This document shows, in pieces, positions 51,801 to 58,713 of a stretch of DNA of 64,000 nucleotides. The stretch's first letter is position 1. Every line of letters starts with the position of its first letter. Below the pieces are notes generated by a model that was given only the letters and a program-made list of their open reading frames with translations, made no database searches and was not told where the DNA came from. Both the position numbers and the translations under genes were made by a program. Source of the DNA: Cyanophora paradoxa (Eukaryota; Glaucocystophyceae; Cyanophorales; Cyanophoraceae); NCBI GenBank assembly GCA_004431415.1, contig QPMI01000010.1, forward strand, positions 434,001-498,000. The letters run 5' to 3'.

Positions 51801-52395
51801 TAAACTACTCATCAAGACTCAGGAACTACAAGTAACAGGGATGAACTTAGCAACCACCAATGGTGTAGTAGCATTATTGACAGATCGCACAACCTCGAAT
51901 GTTGTAAGAGGATGGTTAAATGAATACACCACTTCAAATGTTGTGAGGGGTTGGATAGCAGATTCAGAAGCGTTGTTAGATAACTACTTACCATTAACAG
52001 GTGGAACAATCACAGGAAATCTTAACGTGAGCAATCAAGGAAACACTGACAGCAAACTCAAAATATATGAGAACACTTTCAAATTGGATTATTTGGATGT
52101 TTCGACGTTTAATGTCCTTTCAGTTCTTAATGTTTTCGTTTGGGTCAGAGCAAGGGACAATATGAAAGATGGAACGATAGTGAGTGGACTTGGAAACGGA
52201 GCAGGAGACGTTTGGTTTGATAATAACCCTGAGACACCGAATTTTCTTCTTGGGTTTGGTAATGTTGCTGGGAACTCGACACAAATTAAGAATAATGGAG
52301 GTCCTAACAACAAACCTTATTTTAATTCGTATCCTACAATTAACTTCAACTTTTCAGCCTATAATACGTGGGGGCTGAGTGTGAACTTTTCATGA
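48817..52395 (+). CDS. Giant tail-fibre-like adhesin, N-terminal part
   Basis: 1192 residues before a stop that looks like a frameshift. Residues about 388-460 contain four H-x-H repeats of the form HxHDWDEI ... P ... FPP (HGHDWDEIENKP, HRHDWGEID, HRHTWDEID, HRHDWDEID), as found in phage long tail fibres where HxH sites bind metal ions. Later LPLTGGTITGDLTVNRELEV (about 708) and a second LPLTGGTITGNLNVSNQG are phage-fibre connector motifs. A ConA/LamG-like module covers about 750-990, ending with a segment like SKFDLCEFYCFTRALTAAEL. Downstream frame 52368-56141 continues the same architecture. Together they would make a receptor-binding fibre of about 2,440 residues. Confidence 0.75.
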   Translation: MSFNYPPNLETIQDGNSSSTKHVNFDNIKVKGSISIDHSSDRSSKTQSREHALSLNQTDPDKEDVSIAFSLGNVKANQVAEIKATRKRPRRLKPSGTHPDIPSRCDSGRLIFNVQDEQGKQNTGLRIYNEGSTTKTEVPQVLQVGHFQNTNQVCSTNDVYPKDITYDFARNEPFGFFTPNDVHQKKPSITINSSPTQPVAIHLHPDLVEMDRHLLPLVTNTKDLGIRTRQWRNIHGSNVYANGEKLVSEKTIREIFEHYGPVPVPFPLPWDPPDLTPKKQPGREYTAEENVAFGQHIVSWEKVRNKPVFTDYKQPAEELLSPDVNVIPLEDRRFEEDNVLPDGFDPNLVTYDRYEPFDEQLLPDGFAPDLFDFIVDWEDIRNKPQTYPPDPHGHDWDEIENKPDRFPPVDHRHDWGEIDGIPEEFPPADHRHTWDEIDVPELFPPEDHRHDWDEIDQQPTFASAGNAVNDGLHGVSLYKNIDTEERLLLDTYYVNRHGINAGTTMEGELYIRPPTRVNLVAAGGGVEIKDTKPGIYLTSYYPDDIPMTATLPPIPSLPANPINYVDKDATLQINVTDVSAFDGSRPKLIFSRERLLPDDLVGDRDDYKQCEIGWKKTNYNDVDKQGVLEINQRAAAKNIHNENISRVVTEDYLENKNYIDGTELTTILNDYVTETEYATTLAAALIPYVTETELDAELAKYLPLTGGTITGDLTVNRELEVKDKIVIGNNEISRAPLNFLNFDVGGLSHCLLRFNASLDDAWENNVLVYELVNKANANVIQKLIQSGSVVFRNSGGPNNKPYYDVADTNSFSTFRYSFTSTNSAGYETIDFSGGITVAFVIKLRNAEPLEPILQFDGSSTLGSNGQIWSISKGQWGDGFVLNISKLDQSTFRVPLTIDEVDSWTIYDITITSTSVKVGVNAKERQTFSITNGSHLPRNDVKYVYLGSQYSKFDLCEFYCFTRALTAAELYNLRWYLHQFYGFVEDSSNPIPRDDNKLLIKTQELQVTGMNLATTNGVVALLTDRTTSNVVRGWLNEYTTSNVVRGWIADSEALLDNYLPLTGGTITGNLNVSNQGNTDSKLKIYENTFKLDYLDVSTFNVLSVLNVFVWVRARDNMKDGTIVSGLGNGAGDVWFDNNPETPNFLLGFGNVAGNSTQIKNNGGPNNKPYFNSYPTINFNFSAYNTWGLSVNFS

Positions 52396-55300
52396 GCCAA
52401 ACTTCACAGCAACATTTAACTGTGTTTTTCGTCGCGAAATTCACAGATACAGCACCTCCAAATGTAGAGAACGTTTTATCTTTGAGTTATGGAACCACAA
52501 ATTGGAGCATCAATAAATGGAACAATGGTGCGACTTGTTATATTCAGGTTTCTAATGGGGTTGGAGCAGCAGGATTAGGTGAAAGCACTTCACCAAGTAA
52601 CGCAAAAGCAGAAATTACATACTCCGAAATGACGACATGGACACTCTACGAAGTAACAGTCTCTCCTTCCACTGTTACATTTGGGATCAATGGTAGCAAT
52701 AGAAGTGTTGAAAATGTTACAAACATGTTCCCCAATAACCTTGTTACTGAAAGTCGTATTGGCTCTTCAACCTCCAAACAAGATTTAGCAGAGCTAATAG
52801 TGATTATTAAACCAACAACAGAAATCGTGAAGGACAACATACGAAGTTATCTCCTACAAAAATACGGTTATCCTGAGCCATTGGACAATCCTTTCGCCAG
52901 TGACCCTAACAAACTTCTTCTCCAAACAAACAGCCTTCGAGTTACAGGAAGTCTTATAGCCAACAACCTCCAATATACAGCACCAGCACCAGGAGGTGGT
53001 TTTATTATCAAAGATTTTCAAACAAGTTCAAGTATTCAAGAGGCGGAAATCACTGCTATCAATGCCCAGATTACACAGATACAAGAAAGCATAGAGAGTA
53101 TCAATATCAATTTAGAACCTTTAACCACTTCTAATGTGGTTCAAGAATGGATTGCTCCATTGACAGCATCGAATGTGGTTCAAGAATGGATTGCTCCATT
53201 GACATCATCGAATGTGGTTCAAGAATGGATAGCCCCGTTGACTTCTTCTAATGTAGCTCAAGAGTGGATAGCCCCATTGACTGCTTCCAATGTGGTTCAG
53301 GAATGGATAGCCCCATTGACATCTTCCAATTTAGTTCAAGAGTGGTTAGCTCCCAAGGCTGATACAGAAACCGTAAATTCCCGAATAGCCCTGCTGACAT
53401 CTTCCAATACAGTTCAGGGCTGGTTAATCCCCAAGGCTGATACAGAAACCGTAAATTCCCAAATAGCCCTGCTGACGTCTTCCAACACAGTTCAGGGCTG
53501 GTTAATCCCCAAGGCTGATACAGCAGCTGTAAATTCCCAAATAGCCCTGCTGACATCCTCCAACACAGTTCAAGCTTGGTTAGCCCCAAAGGCTGAGACT
53601 GCCTTTGTTAATTCCCAAGTAGCCCTGCTGACCTCTTCCAACACAGTTCAGGGCTGGTTAGCTCCCAAGGCTGATACGGCTACAGTCAATACCCAAATAT
53701 CTCCACTCACATCCTCAAATATAGTTCAGAGCTGGTTGAGCAACTATTTGCCCAAATCAGGCGGAACTATTACATCCGATCTATCAGTTTCCGGCAACCT
53801 TTACACAAGTAACATAAGAAGTGGTAATCAATCCATAGATTTTGTTATAACCAAAAACTTGATACCTCCATTAACAATACTTTCAGCATACACAAATCCA
53901 TTATCTACACCAAACTGTGTATTTCACTGGTATCATTCAAATGAGCCTTCAAACACAGCAATCGCAGAAATGACAAATAGAGCATCTGGGCTACCCAATG
54001 CTTTGCCTTCTTTTCTTAAAGTATCAAATGGGGCGCTTGTGGTGAGTGGTTCATTACTCAATGGGAAAAAAGTGTTTGGGATGACAGAAACAATAACCTA
54101 CATGGCTCAACCAAATCCATATATAGCAAACCCGTTCACCAATGGGATGACGATATTTTGTGTGAGAAGGAACTACACAGACTCTATGAGTGCTGCTGCT
54201 CAATTAATGATTTATAGTGATCAAACATCAAGCAGAAATATCAGATTTGGAACCAAAGGTGTAGATTCTATTGGGATAACGAGTTATCTAAAAAATGGAG
54301 TGTATCAACCAACTTCCACAGCATCCATAACCACGAGTTTCTACGACCAATGGGCTTTGTTTGATTATCATGTCACTTCAAGCATCACCACAGTAGGCTT
54401 CAATAGTGTTGATTTGTCACCTACATTATCAGGCAATTTCAATTTAAGTGAAGTAGCAAATCTCAAAATTCAAAAAATTGGGATAGAAAGCTTCTTTGGA
54501 CTTATTGCGGAAATAATTATTTACAATCGTGCTTTATCAGCTGATGAAAAGGCATTTATTCGCTACTATCTATCACAAAAGTATGGCCTGAACAACCCAG
54601 TGCCTCAAATCAGCCCTGCCTACACCTCAAATGAGTTCATACAGGTGTCCACCCCCAATCTTATAGTGAACAAGCTGACTGTGAACAGCAATGTGGCCCT
54701 ACCAAATATTCCCACATCAAACATTGTTCAGAGCTGGCTTCAACCATTTACCACTTCAAATATCGTTCAAGGGTTGATAGCTGAAAAATTCTCACCGCAA
54801 CTTGTTACCTCAAATGTTACAAAGGACTGGCTGAATAGCTATCTGCCCATAACAGGAGGTACAATCACATCAAACCTCGTGGTTTCAAGCAACCTTTACA
54901 CTCCTTCTATTGTAAATGGTGAGCAGTCCATCAAATTCTATCCAATTTCTACATCGCCACCAATTGACCAGTTGCTATCATATACCAACCCACTTTTCAC
55001 ATCCAATTGCGTGTTTCACTGGTATCCAAATTCAAACGATGTCAATGGCACAGTACTGGAAACATTGGTCAACAGAGCAGAAGGGCTTCCACTTGCTTTA
55101 CCAAATATGAGTTCTATAGGTTTTACTTCATCATCCAAGTATTCAATAGGCAGTGGGACAGCACTGAATGGAAATAAATACGCAATCAGTGCAAGTACCT
55201 TTGCCGGATATAGAGTTCAATATACCCCAGCATTATCAAACATTCTTGCATCTGGTATGACTGTATTTTCAGTGCGAAAGCACACTGACACAGGTAATCG

Positions 55301-56141
55301 GCCGCATTTTACAGTCACAAATGATGACACAGGTGACCCCACCTACGGGAGGTATATCACACTGGGAGCAACTAATGGCAATTCCCTTGGCATTATCACT
55401 TCCACATTAACACAAGTCTCAACCACAAGCTTCTTGAATTCTTGGGGATTATTTGACTTTCAATTAACCCCTACAACCCTGACTATGGGTTTGAATGGCG
55501 CAGATGTATCTCCCGCAATTACTGGAAACTTCTTATGGTCAAACTCACCAACCATCGGAATAAAGGAGTTCTCATTTACTTCCTTTGTGGGAGAGGTAGC
55601 CGAAGTGGTAATATTTAATCGGGTTTTATCTCCAACTGAAAAGAGTTTAATGAGATACTACTTCAAGCTGAAGTATGGGTTTGGCTTTCCATACACGTAC
55701 CCCGAAGCATATACACAGCTCTCAGCAAATCTTCTGGTGGACAAGGTCAGTGTGAACACCAACGTTTATGCGAGGTCTTTCTACGAGGTGGCCACTGGAA
55801 CTACGAATAGTTTGAGTAAACTCCCAACCTGGAATGATATCAGGCAAAGGTTTCTATCTGGGACTTTCCAGATGAGTATAGGACCCCTCAACGCCAATAG
55901 CCGTGGAGAAGCCACCTATATTTTAAATTGGAACCCAGCATTCAACACGAAACCACCTGTCATTAGTTTAGTAATGGAAGGAACCCCTGTGACAACCCAA
56001 GCGCTTGGCTATAAATTTGGATTATCGAATTCAAGTTCTACCTCGTCCACAGTTCATGTTACCTTGCTAACTGATGCGACTGCTACAGCAAATACGACAT
56101 ATACCTTTACAATTCACTGGACAGCATATGGAATTCCGTGA
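52368..56141 (+). CDS. Giant tail-fibre-like adhesin, C-terminal part
   Basis: 1257 codons in the frame one base away. It begins in the middle of a ConA/LamG-like module begun by the upstream frame. Residues about 255-470 are tandem repeats around SSNxVQxW (TSSNTVQGWLIPKADTETVN and variants), likely a fibrous coiled region. Two LPxSGGTIT or LPITGGTIT connectors each precede a ConA-like lectin module (about 500-760 and 870-1130) ending EIIIYNRALSADEK or EVVIFNRVLSPTEK. The C-terminus, ending YTFTIHWTAYG, resembles an H-type lectin tip. The TTTT run at 52387-52390 is one base short for a continuous frame. It would bind host glycans. Confidence 0.75.
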   Translation: MGAECELFMSQTSQQHLTVFFVAKFTDTAPPNVENVLSLSYGTTNWSINKWNNGATCYIQVSNGVGAAGLGESTSPSNAKAEITYSEMTTWTLYEVTVSPSTVTFGINGSNRSVENVTNMFPNNLVTESRIGSSTSKQDLAELIVIIKPTTEIVKDNIRSYLLQKYGYPEPLDNPFASDPNKLLLQTNSLRVTGSLIANNLQYTAPAPGGGFIIKDFQTSSSIQEAEITAINAQITQIQESIESININLEPLTTSNVVQEWIAPLTASNVVQEWIAPLTSSNVVQEWIAPLTSSNVAQEWIAPLTASNVVQEWIAPLTSSNLVQEWLAPKADTETVNSRIALLTSSNTVQGWLIPKADTETVNSQIALLTSSNTVQGWLIPKADTAAVNSQIALLTSSNTVQAWLAPKAETAFVNSQVALLTSSNTVQGWLAPKADTATVNTQISPLTSSNIVQSWLSNYLPKSGGTITSDLSVSGNLYTSNIRSGNQSIDFVITKNLIPPLTILSAYTNPLSTPNCVFHWYHSNEPSNTAIAEMTNRASGLPNALPSFLKVSNGALVVSGSLLNGKKVFGMTETITYMAQPNPYIANPFTNGMTIFCVRRNYTDSMSAAAQLMIYSDQTSSRNIRFGTKGVDSIGITSYLKNGVYQPTSTASITTSFYDQWALFDYHVTSSITTVGFNSVDLSPTLSGNFNLSEVANLKIQKIGIESFFGLIAEIIIYNRALSADEKAFIRYYLSQKYGLNNPVPQISPAYTSNEFIQVSTPNLIVNKLTVNSNVALPNIPTSNIVQSWLQPFTTSNIVQGLIAEKFSPQLVTSNVTKDWLNSYLPITGGTITSNLVVSSNLYTPSIVNGEQSIKFYPISTSPPIDQLLSYTNPLFTSNCVFHWYPNSNDVNGTVLETLVNRAEGLPLALPNMSSIGFTSSSKYSIGSGTALNGNKYAISASTFAGYRVQYTPALSNILASGMTVFSVRKHTDTGNRPHFTVTNDDTGDPTYGRYITLGATNGNSLGIITSTLTQVSTTSFLNSWGLFDFQLTPTTLTMGLNGADVSPAITGNFLWSNSPTIGIKEFSFTSFVGEVAEVVIFNRVLSPTEKSLMRYYFKLKYGFGFPYTYPEAYTQLSANLLVDKVSVNTNVYARSFYEVATGTTNSLSKLPTWNDIRQRFLSGTFQMSIGPLNANSRGEATYILNWNPAFNTKPPVISLVMEGTPVTTQALGYKFGLSNSSSTSSTVHVTLLTDATATANTTYTFTIHWTAYGIP

Positions 56142-56180
56142 TGAAGCTTTATTTTTCTATCCTTCTTAATAAAAGAAGTA

Positions 56181-57026
56181 ATGGGCGAATATAATCGAGT
56201 CCAATTACCAGTTTACGCATTGGGGAGTCCAGCAATTCATTTTAGACAACACGAAGTGTCTGATGAAATTCGTGGACTTGAATCCACAGAACGCGCAAAT
56301 TCAGGTAATGCTTTTGACAAGAATAGTATGATTCGTGTAAAAGAACTGAGAGCTGATAAAAATTCGGGTGTGGTAAAAACAACTCAGCTCCTTGTAACGA
56401 ATGCGAATTTTCAATCAGCAAATGGACAACCTGATGCGTATGGTGTAGATATCAAAGCATTTGAATTTGACAATACAAGGGCTGCTGCTGTTATAAGATC
56501 AGGAGGAGCAATTATTGGTGGTGGCTGTAGAGTATCGGGAATGCTTGGCTCTTCTGCTGCCTTTAATGATTTTCCGGACACTTTACCTGAACATGCTGAT
56601 AATCCCCAAAGAATTCGCATGTTTCTTCCATGCGGGGATTCCCCGTATGCTTTTGGTATCATTAGAGCTAATGTAAATACGCAAAATGCCACTCAACCCC
56701 AAGGTATTGCCGGACCATGGAAATTGGCTAATCAGCTTCTGCCAAAGGCAATCTATTCTATGTGTCGCTCTCAGAATGGAGGATTAGAAGGTTATACTTT
56801 CTTTGTTCAAGCAGTAGGCCATGGTGGGCGTGGATGGATCACAAGAAATCCTGCCACACAACCAAACAGTTTCGATTTTTGGGCATCAGAGGTAGGGGGT
56901 TATGATATTTTAATTTTTGGATATCGTAATGATGAAGCAGCATGGGCTGTTGCCAACTGTATAAATCCTGATTCGCAGGTCTCGAATTTCTACAATGAAC
57001 CATTTCCGAATGATCCCATTCCGTAA
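56181..57026 (+). CDS. Viral protein paralogous to the next gene, unidentified
   Basis: 281 residues, beta-rich, with conserved blocks EIRGLESTERAN, MIRVKELRADKNSGVVKTTQ and LLVTNANF, then AAVIRSGGAIIGGG and a Gly-rich C-terminal half (VQAVGHGGRGWI). All but the last block recur in the gene at 57046-57958. It follows the fibre gene after 39 bp on the same strand, so a fibre-associated, decoration or receptor-binding role is plausible. I recognise no family. Confidence 0.6.
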   Translation: MGEYNRVQLPVYALGSPAIHFRQHEVSDEIRGLESTERANSGNAFDKNSMIRVKELRADKNSGVVKTTQLLVTNANFQSANGQPDAYGVDIKAFEFDNTRAAAVIRSGGAIIGGGCRVSGMLGSSAAFNDFPDTLPEHADNPQRIRMFLPCGDSPYAFGIIRANVNTQNATQPQGIAGPWKLANQLLPKAIYSMCRSQNGGLEGYTFFVQAVGHGGRGWITRNPATQPNSFDFWASEVGGYDILIFGYRNDEAAWAVANCINPDSQVSNFYNEPFPNDPIP

Positions 57027-57045
57027 TTATGTTTCAGTATATTAA

Positions 57046-57958
57046 ATGGCAGCACCAGCACCACCAGAGCGCATTTTAACAGCGCAACTATCATTAGCTG
57101 CTCCAGCTAACCACGTCTTACAGCATGCTATTATTGATAATATTGATGGTCTCGAATCCACAGAGATAGCCCCAACTCTGAATACTTTTGGTGACACTCA
57201 CATGCTAAGACTAAAAGAGTTAAGATGTGACAAAAATAATGGGGTCGTTAAAACTACTAAACTTCTTGTAACAAATGCGAATTTCAACGCATTTCATGGG
57301 GATCCTGATAGTTACAATGATGATAACAAGGTAACCAATTTTGCCTACGAAGCAAGAAGGGGAGCAATTAAATGTAGGTCAGGAGGTGCCTATATTGGAG
57401 ATGGTTTAAGGGTTGGTGGAATTATTGGAGCGCCTTTATTAGTAAATGATCAACCCAATCCAGATGATGTGAATACAAGAATCAGGACATATGTCCCGGG
57501 AATGAATGAGCCTTACATTATCAAAATCAACACAATCATTATCAACCTCACCGTCGGCAACGCCGACTGCAAGAACTCGTGCGCGACAATTTTGCATTCC
57601 TGATTTAATGTGAATTTCACACATAGGGATACCCCTGATCCAAGCCTGTAGAAATCACTATAGATATACTGAGACGTTGCCTGCTGATATTTACGCATTA
57701 TGTAGAAGAACAGATGGAGCAAGACCCCGTATTACTGTCCAAGTAGTCCCAGTAGATAATTTCGGACTTGCTTTCCATTCACTGCCACTTCTTGACACAC
57801 AAGATGACCAATATATTATAAGAGCTACCCAGCAAGGGGCTTACACAGTGATTATGTATGCTGAAAGGAATGATGAAATTGCCAGAGGAAATAGATTTGG
57901 TCAATATCTAACCACAAATTTATACAATCCCATTGGAGGAAGTGATCCTTTGCCTTAA
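57046..57958 (+). pseudogene. Paralogue of 56181-57026, broken by a 104-bp insertion
   Basis: The first 167 codons (to about 57547) align with the preceding gene (GLESTEIAP, MLRLKELRCDKNNGVVKTTK, LLVTNANFN, RSGGAYIGDGLRVGG). The frame then enters foreign sequence and stops at 57601-57603. The remaining part of the gene resumes after about 57652 (TLPADIYALCRRTDGARPRI ... NRFGQYLTTNLYNPIGG) and runs to a stop at 57958. The inserted 57548-57651 is an inverted copy of the right virus/host junction. The copy in this assembly cannot produce the full protein, unless the insertion is an assembly artefact. Confidence 0.8.
57548..57651 (-). repeat. Inverted copy of the right provirus/host junction
   Basis: 57548-57618 is the reverse complement of host DNA at 58674-58744 (part of an exon, its GTGCGC donor and the GAAATT target site). 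57619-57651 continues with the viral terminus ACACATAGGGATACC. The last bases (CCTGTAG) match the terminal palindrome in the opposite apex orientation to that expected from a simple inverted copy. Because host flank is included, the copy must derive from this integration site. Confidence 0.9.
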
Positions 57959-58003
57959 ATCTCCAGCAATCGTATTGTTTTTTCTATTCTATTGGTAATC
58001 AAA

Positions 58004-58402
58004 ATGCTTGCCAAAGGTTACCATGTGATGCTTGATTTCCAATTCAGCCAACCAATTAGAGACCATGTGGAGCTCTCTAAATGGCTCATGAATGTCAGTG
58101 AAGACATCATCAAGAAATATGGAATACAGGTTGTCCACAAACATGCTGAGATTTTTGATGGCACTAAATCACCCCCTGGATTCGCTCAGGTATTATTATT
58201 GGATGAAAGCCATTGCTCTGCTCATTGCTACAGTGATCAAGGCATGTTGGCAATAGATATATTCAGCTGTGGAAAACAGGCAGAAAGGAATACAAGTTTA
58301 ATTGCTTTTGAGCTGGAGGAGGAGATAAACAAATATGCTATTGGTTTTGGGGCAGTGATCAAAAAGAGATTACACCACGAGAAGAGGAGGTTTGAGGTTT
58401 AA
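58004..58402 (+). CDS. S-adenosylmethionine decarboxylase (SpeD/SpeH-like)
   Basis: 132 residues from ATG 58004; the in-frame upstream TTG is not needed. The core LLLDESHCSAHCYSDQGMLA then IDIFSCG matches the prokaryotic-type AdoMet decarboxylase proenzyme. Ser69 in D-E-S-H is the expected self-cleavage residue that becomes the pyruvoyl cofactor, His74 the processing residue and Cys89 the proton donor. Their spacing (5 and 15 residues) equals the Ser63/His68/Cys83 spacing of the bacterial enzyme. The N-terminal KGYHVMLDFQF also fits. The reaction makes decarboxylated AdoMet for spermidine/spermine synthesis, so the virus may raise polyamines for DNA packaging or host takeover. It is the last gene, 3-6 bp before the right subterminal palindrome. 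SpeD-like paralogues with altered activity exist, so substrate is inferred. Confidence 0.82.
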   Translation: MLAKGYHVMLDFQFSQPIRDHVELSKWLMNVSEDIIKKYGIQVVHKHAEIFDGTKSPPGFAQVLLLDESHCSAHCYSDQGMLAIDIFSCGKQAERNTSLIAFELEEEINKYAIGFGAVIKKRLHHEKRRFEV

Positions 58403-58407
58403 GAGAG

Positions 58408-58520
58408 GGTGTTGAGGGTGTTGAGAGTGTTGAGGGTTATATGTAAAAATTCCCGTGACAGAGAATTTTCCTAAGAAAGTTTACAAACAACCCTCAACAC
58501 CCTCAACACCCTCAACACCC
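58408..58520. repeat. Right subterminal palindrome with 9-bp repeats
   Basis: Arms rich in GGGTGTTGA (58408-58446) and CTCAACACC repeats (58479-58520) pair imperfectly around a loop with the same core (TCCCGTGACAGAGAATTTTCCTAAGAAA) as the left subterminal palindrome. Repeat length is 9 bp at both ends but the repeat sequence is different. Confidence 0.85.
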
Positions 58521-58524
58521 CCTG

Positions 58525-58673
58525 CTGGTGCCGAAAAGACATATTTAATACCCTAAGACCTAAAATAGATGCTTACTACCCTAGTGCTTAAAACGCGCAC
58601 ACATAGGGATACCCCTGATCCAAGCCTGTAGGCCGAAGGCCGGAGGGCTTGGATCAGGGGTATCCCTATGTGT
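58525..58673 (-). repeat. Right terminal inverted repeat with terminal palindrome
   Basis: 149 bp, reverse complement of 31376-31524. The outer 75 bp (58599-58673) are identical to the left end and palindromic with an asymmetric GC-rich apex. Both chromosomal ends have the same apex orientation relative to the virus interior. Confidence 0.95.
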
Positions 58674-58679
58674 GAAATT
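58674..58679. repeat. Target-site duplication GAAATT (right)
   Basis: Direct repeat of 31370-31375, immediately outside the right terminus. Confidence 0.9.
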
Positions 58680-58713
58680 CACATTAAATCAGGAATGCAA
58701 AATTGTCGCGCAC

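Larger units (their letters stand above)
31376..58673. mobile_element. Integrated Polinton-like virus (27,298 bp)
   Basis: The element is bounded by inverted termini (ACACATAGGG and CCCTATGTGT) and a 6-bp target duplication. It is much more AT-rich than the host arms, is essentially intron-free and densely coding. It carries the hallmark genes of the Polinton/Polinton-like virus group: DDE integrase, protein-primed PolB, FtsK/HerA-type packaging ATPase, double-jelly-roll major capsid protein and penton-like minor capsid proteins. It also has a TV-Pol-SF3 helicase of the type known from virophages and Polinton-like viruses. Replication genes occupy the left third and structural genes the rest. 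Two genes are frameshifted by one base and one is interrupted, so the copy may be recently integrated but not entirely intact. I found no adenain-type protease. Confidence 0.95.
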
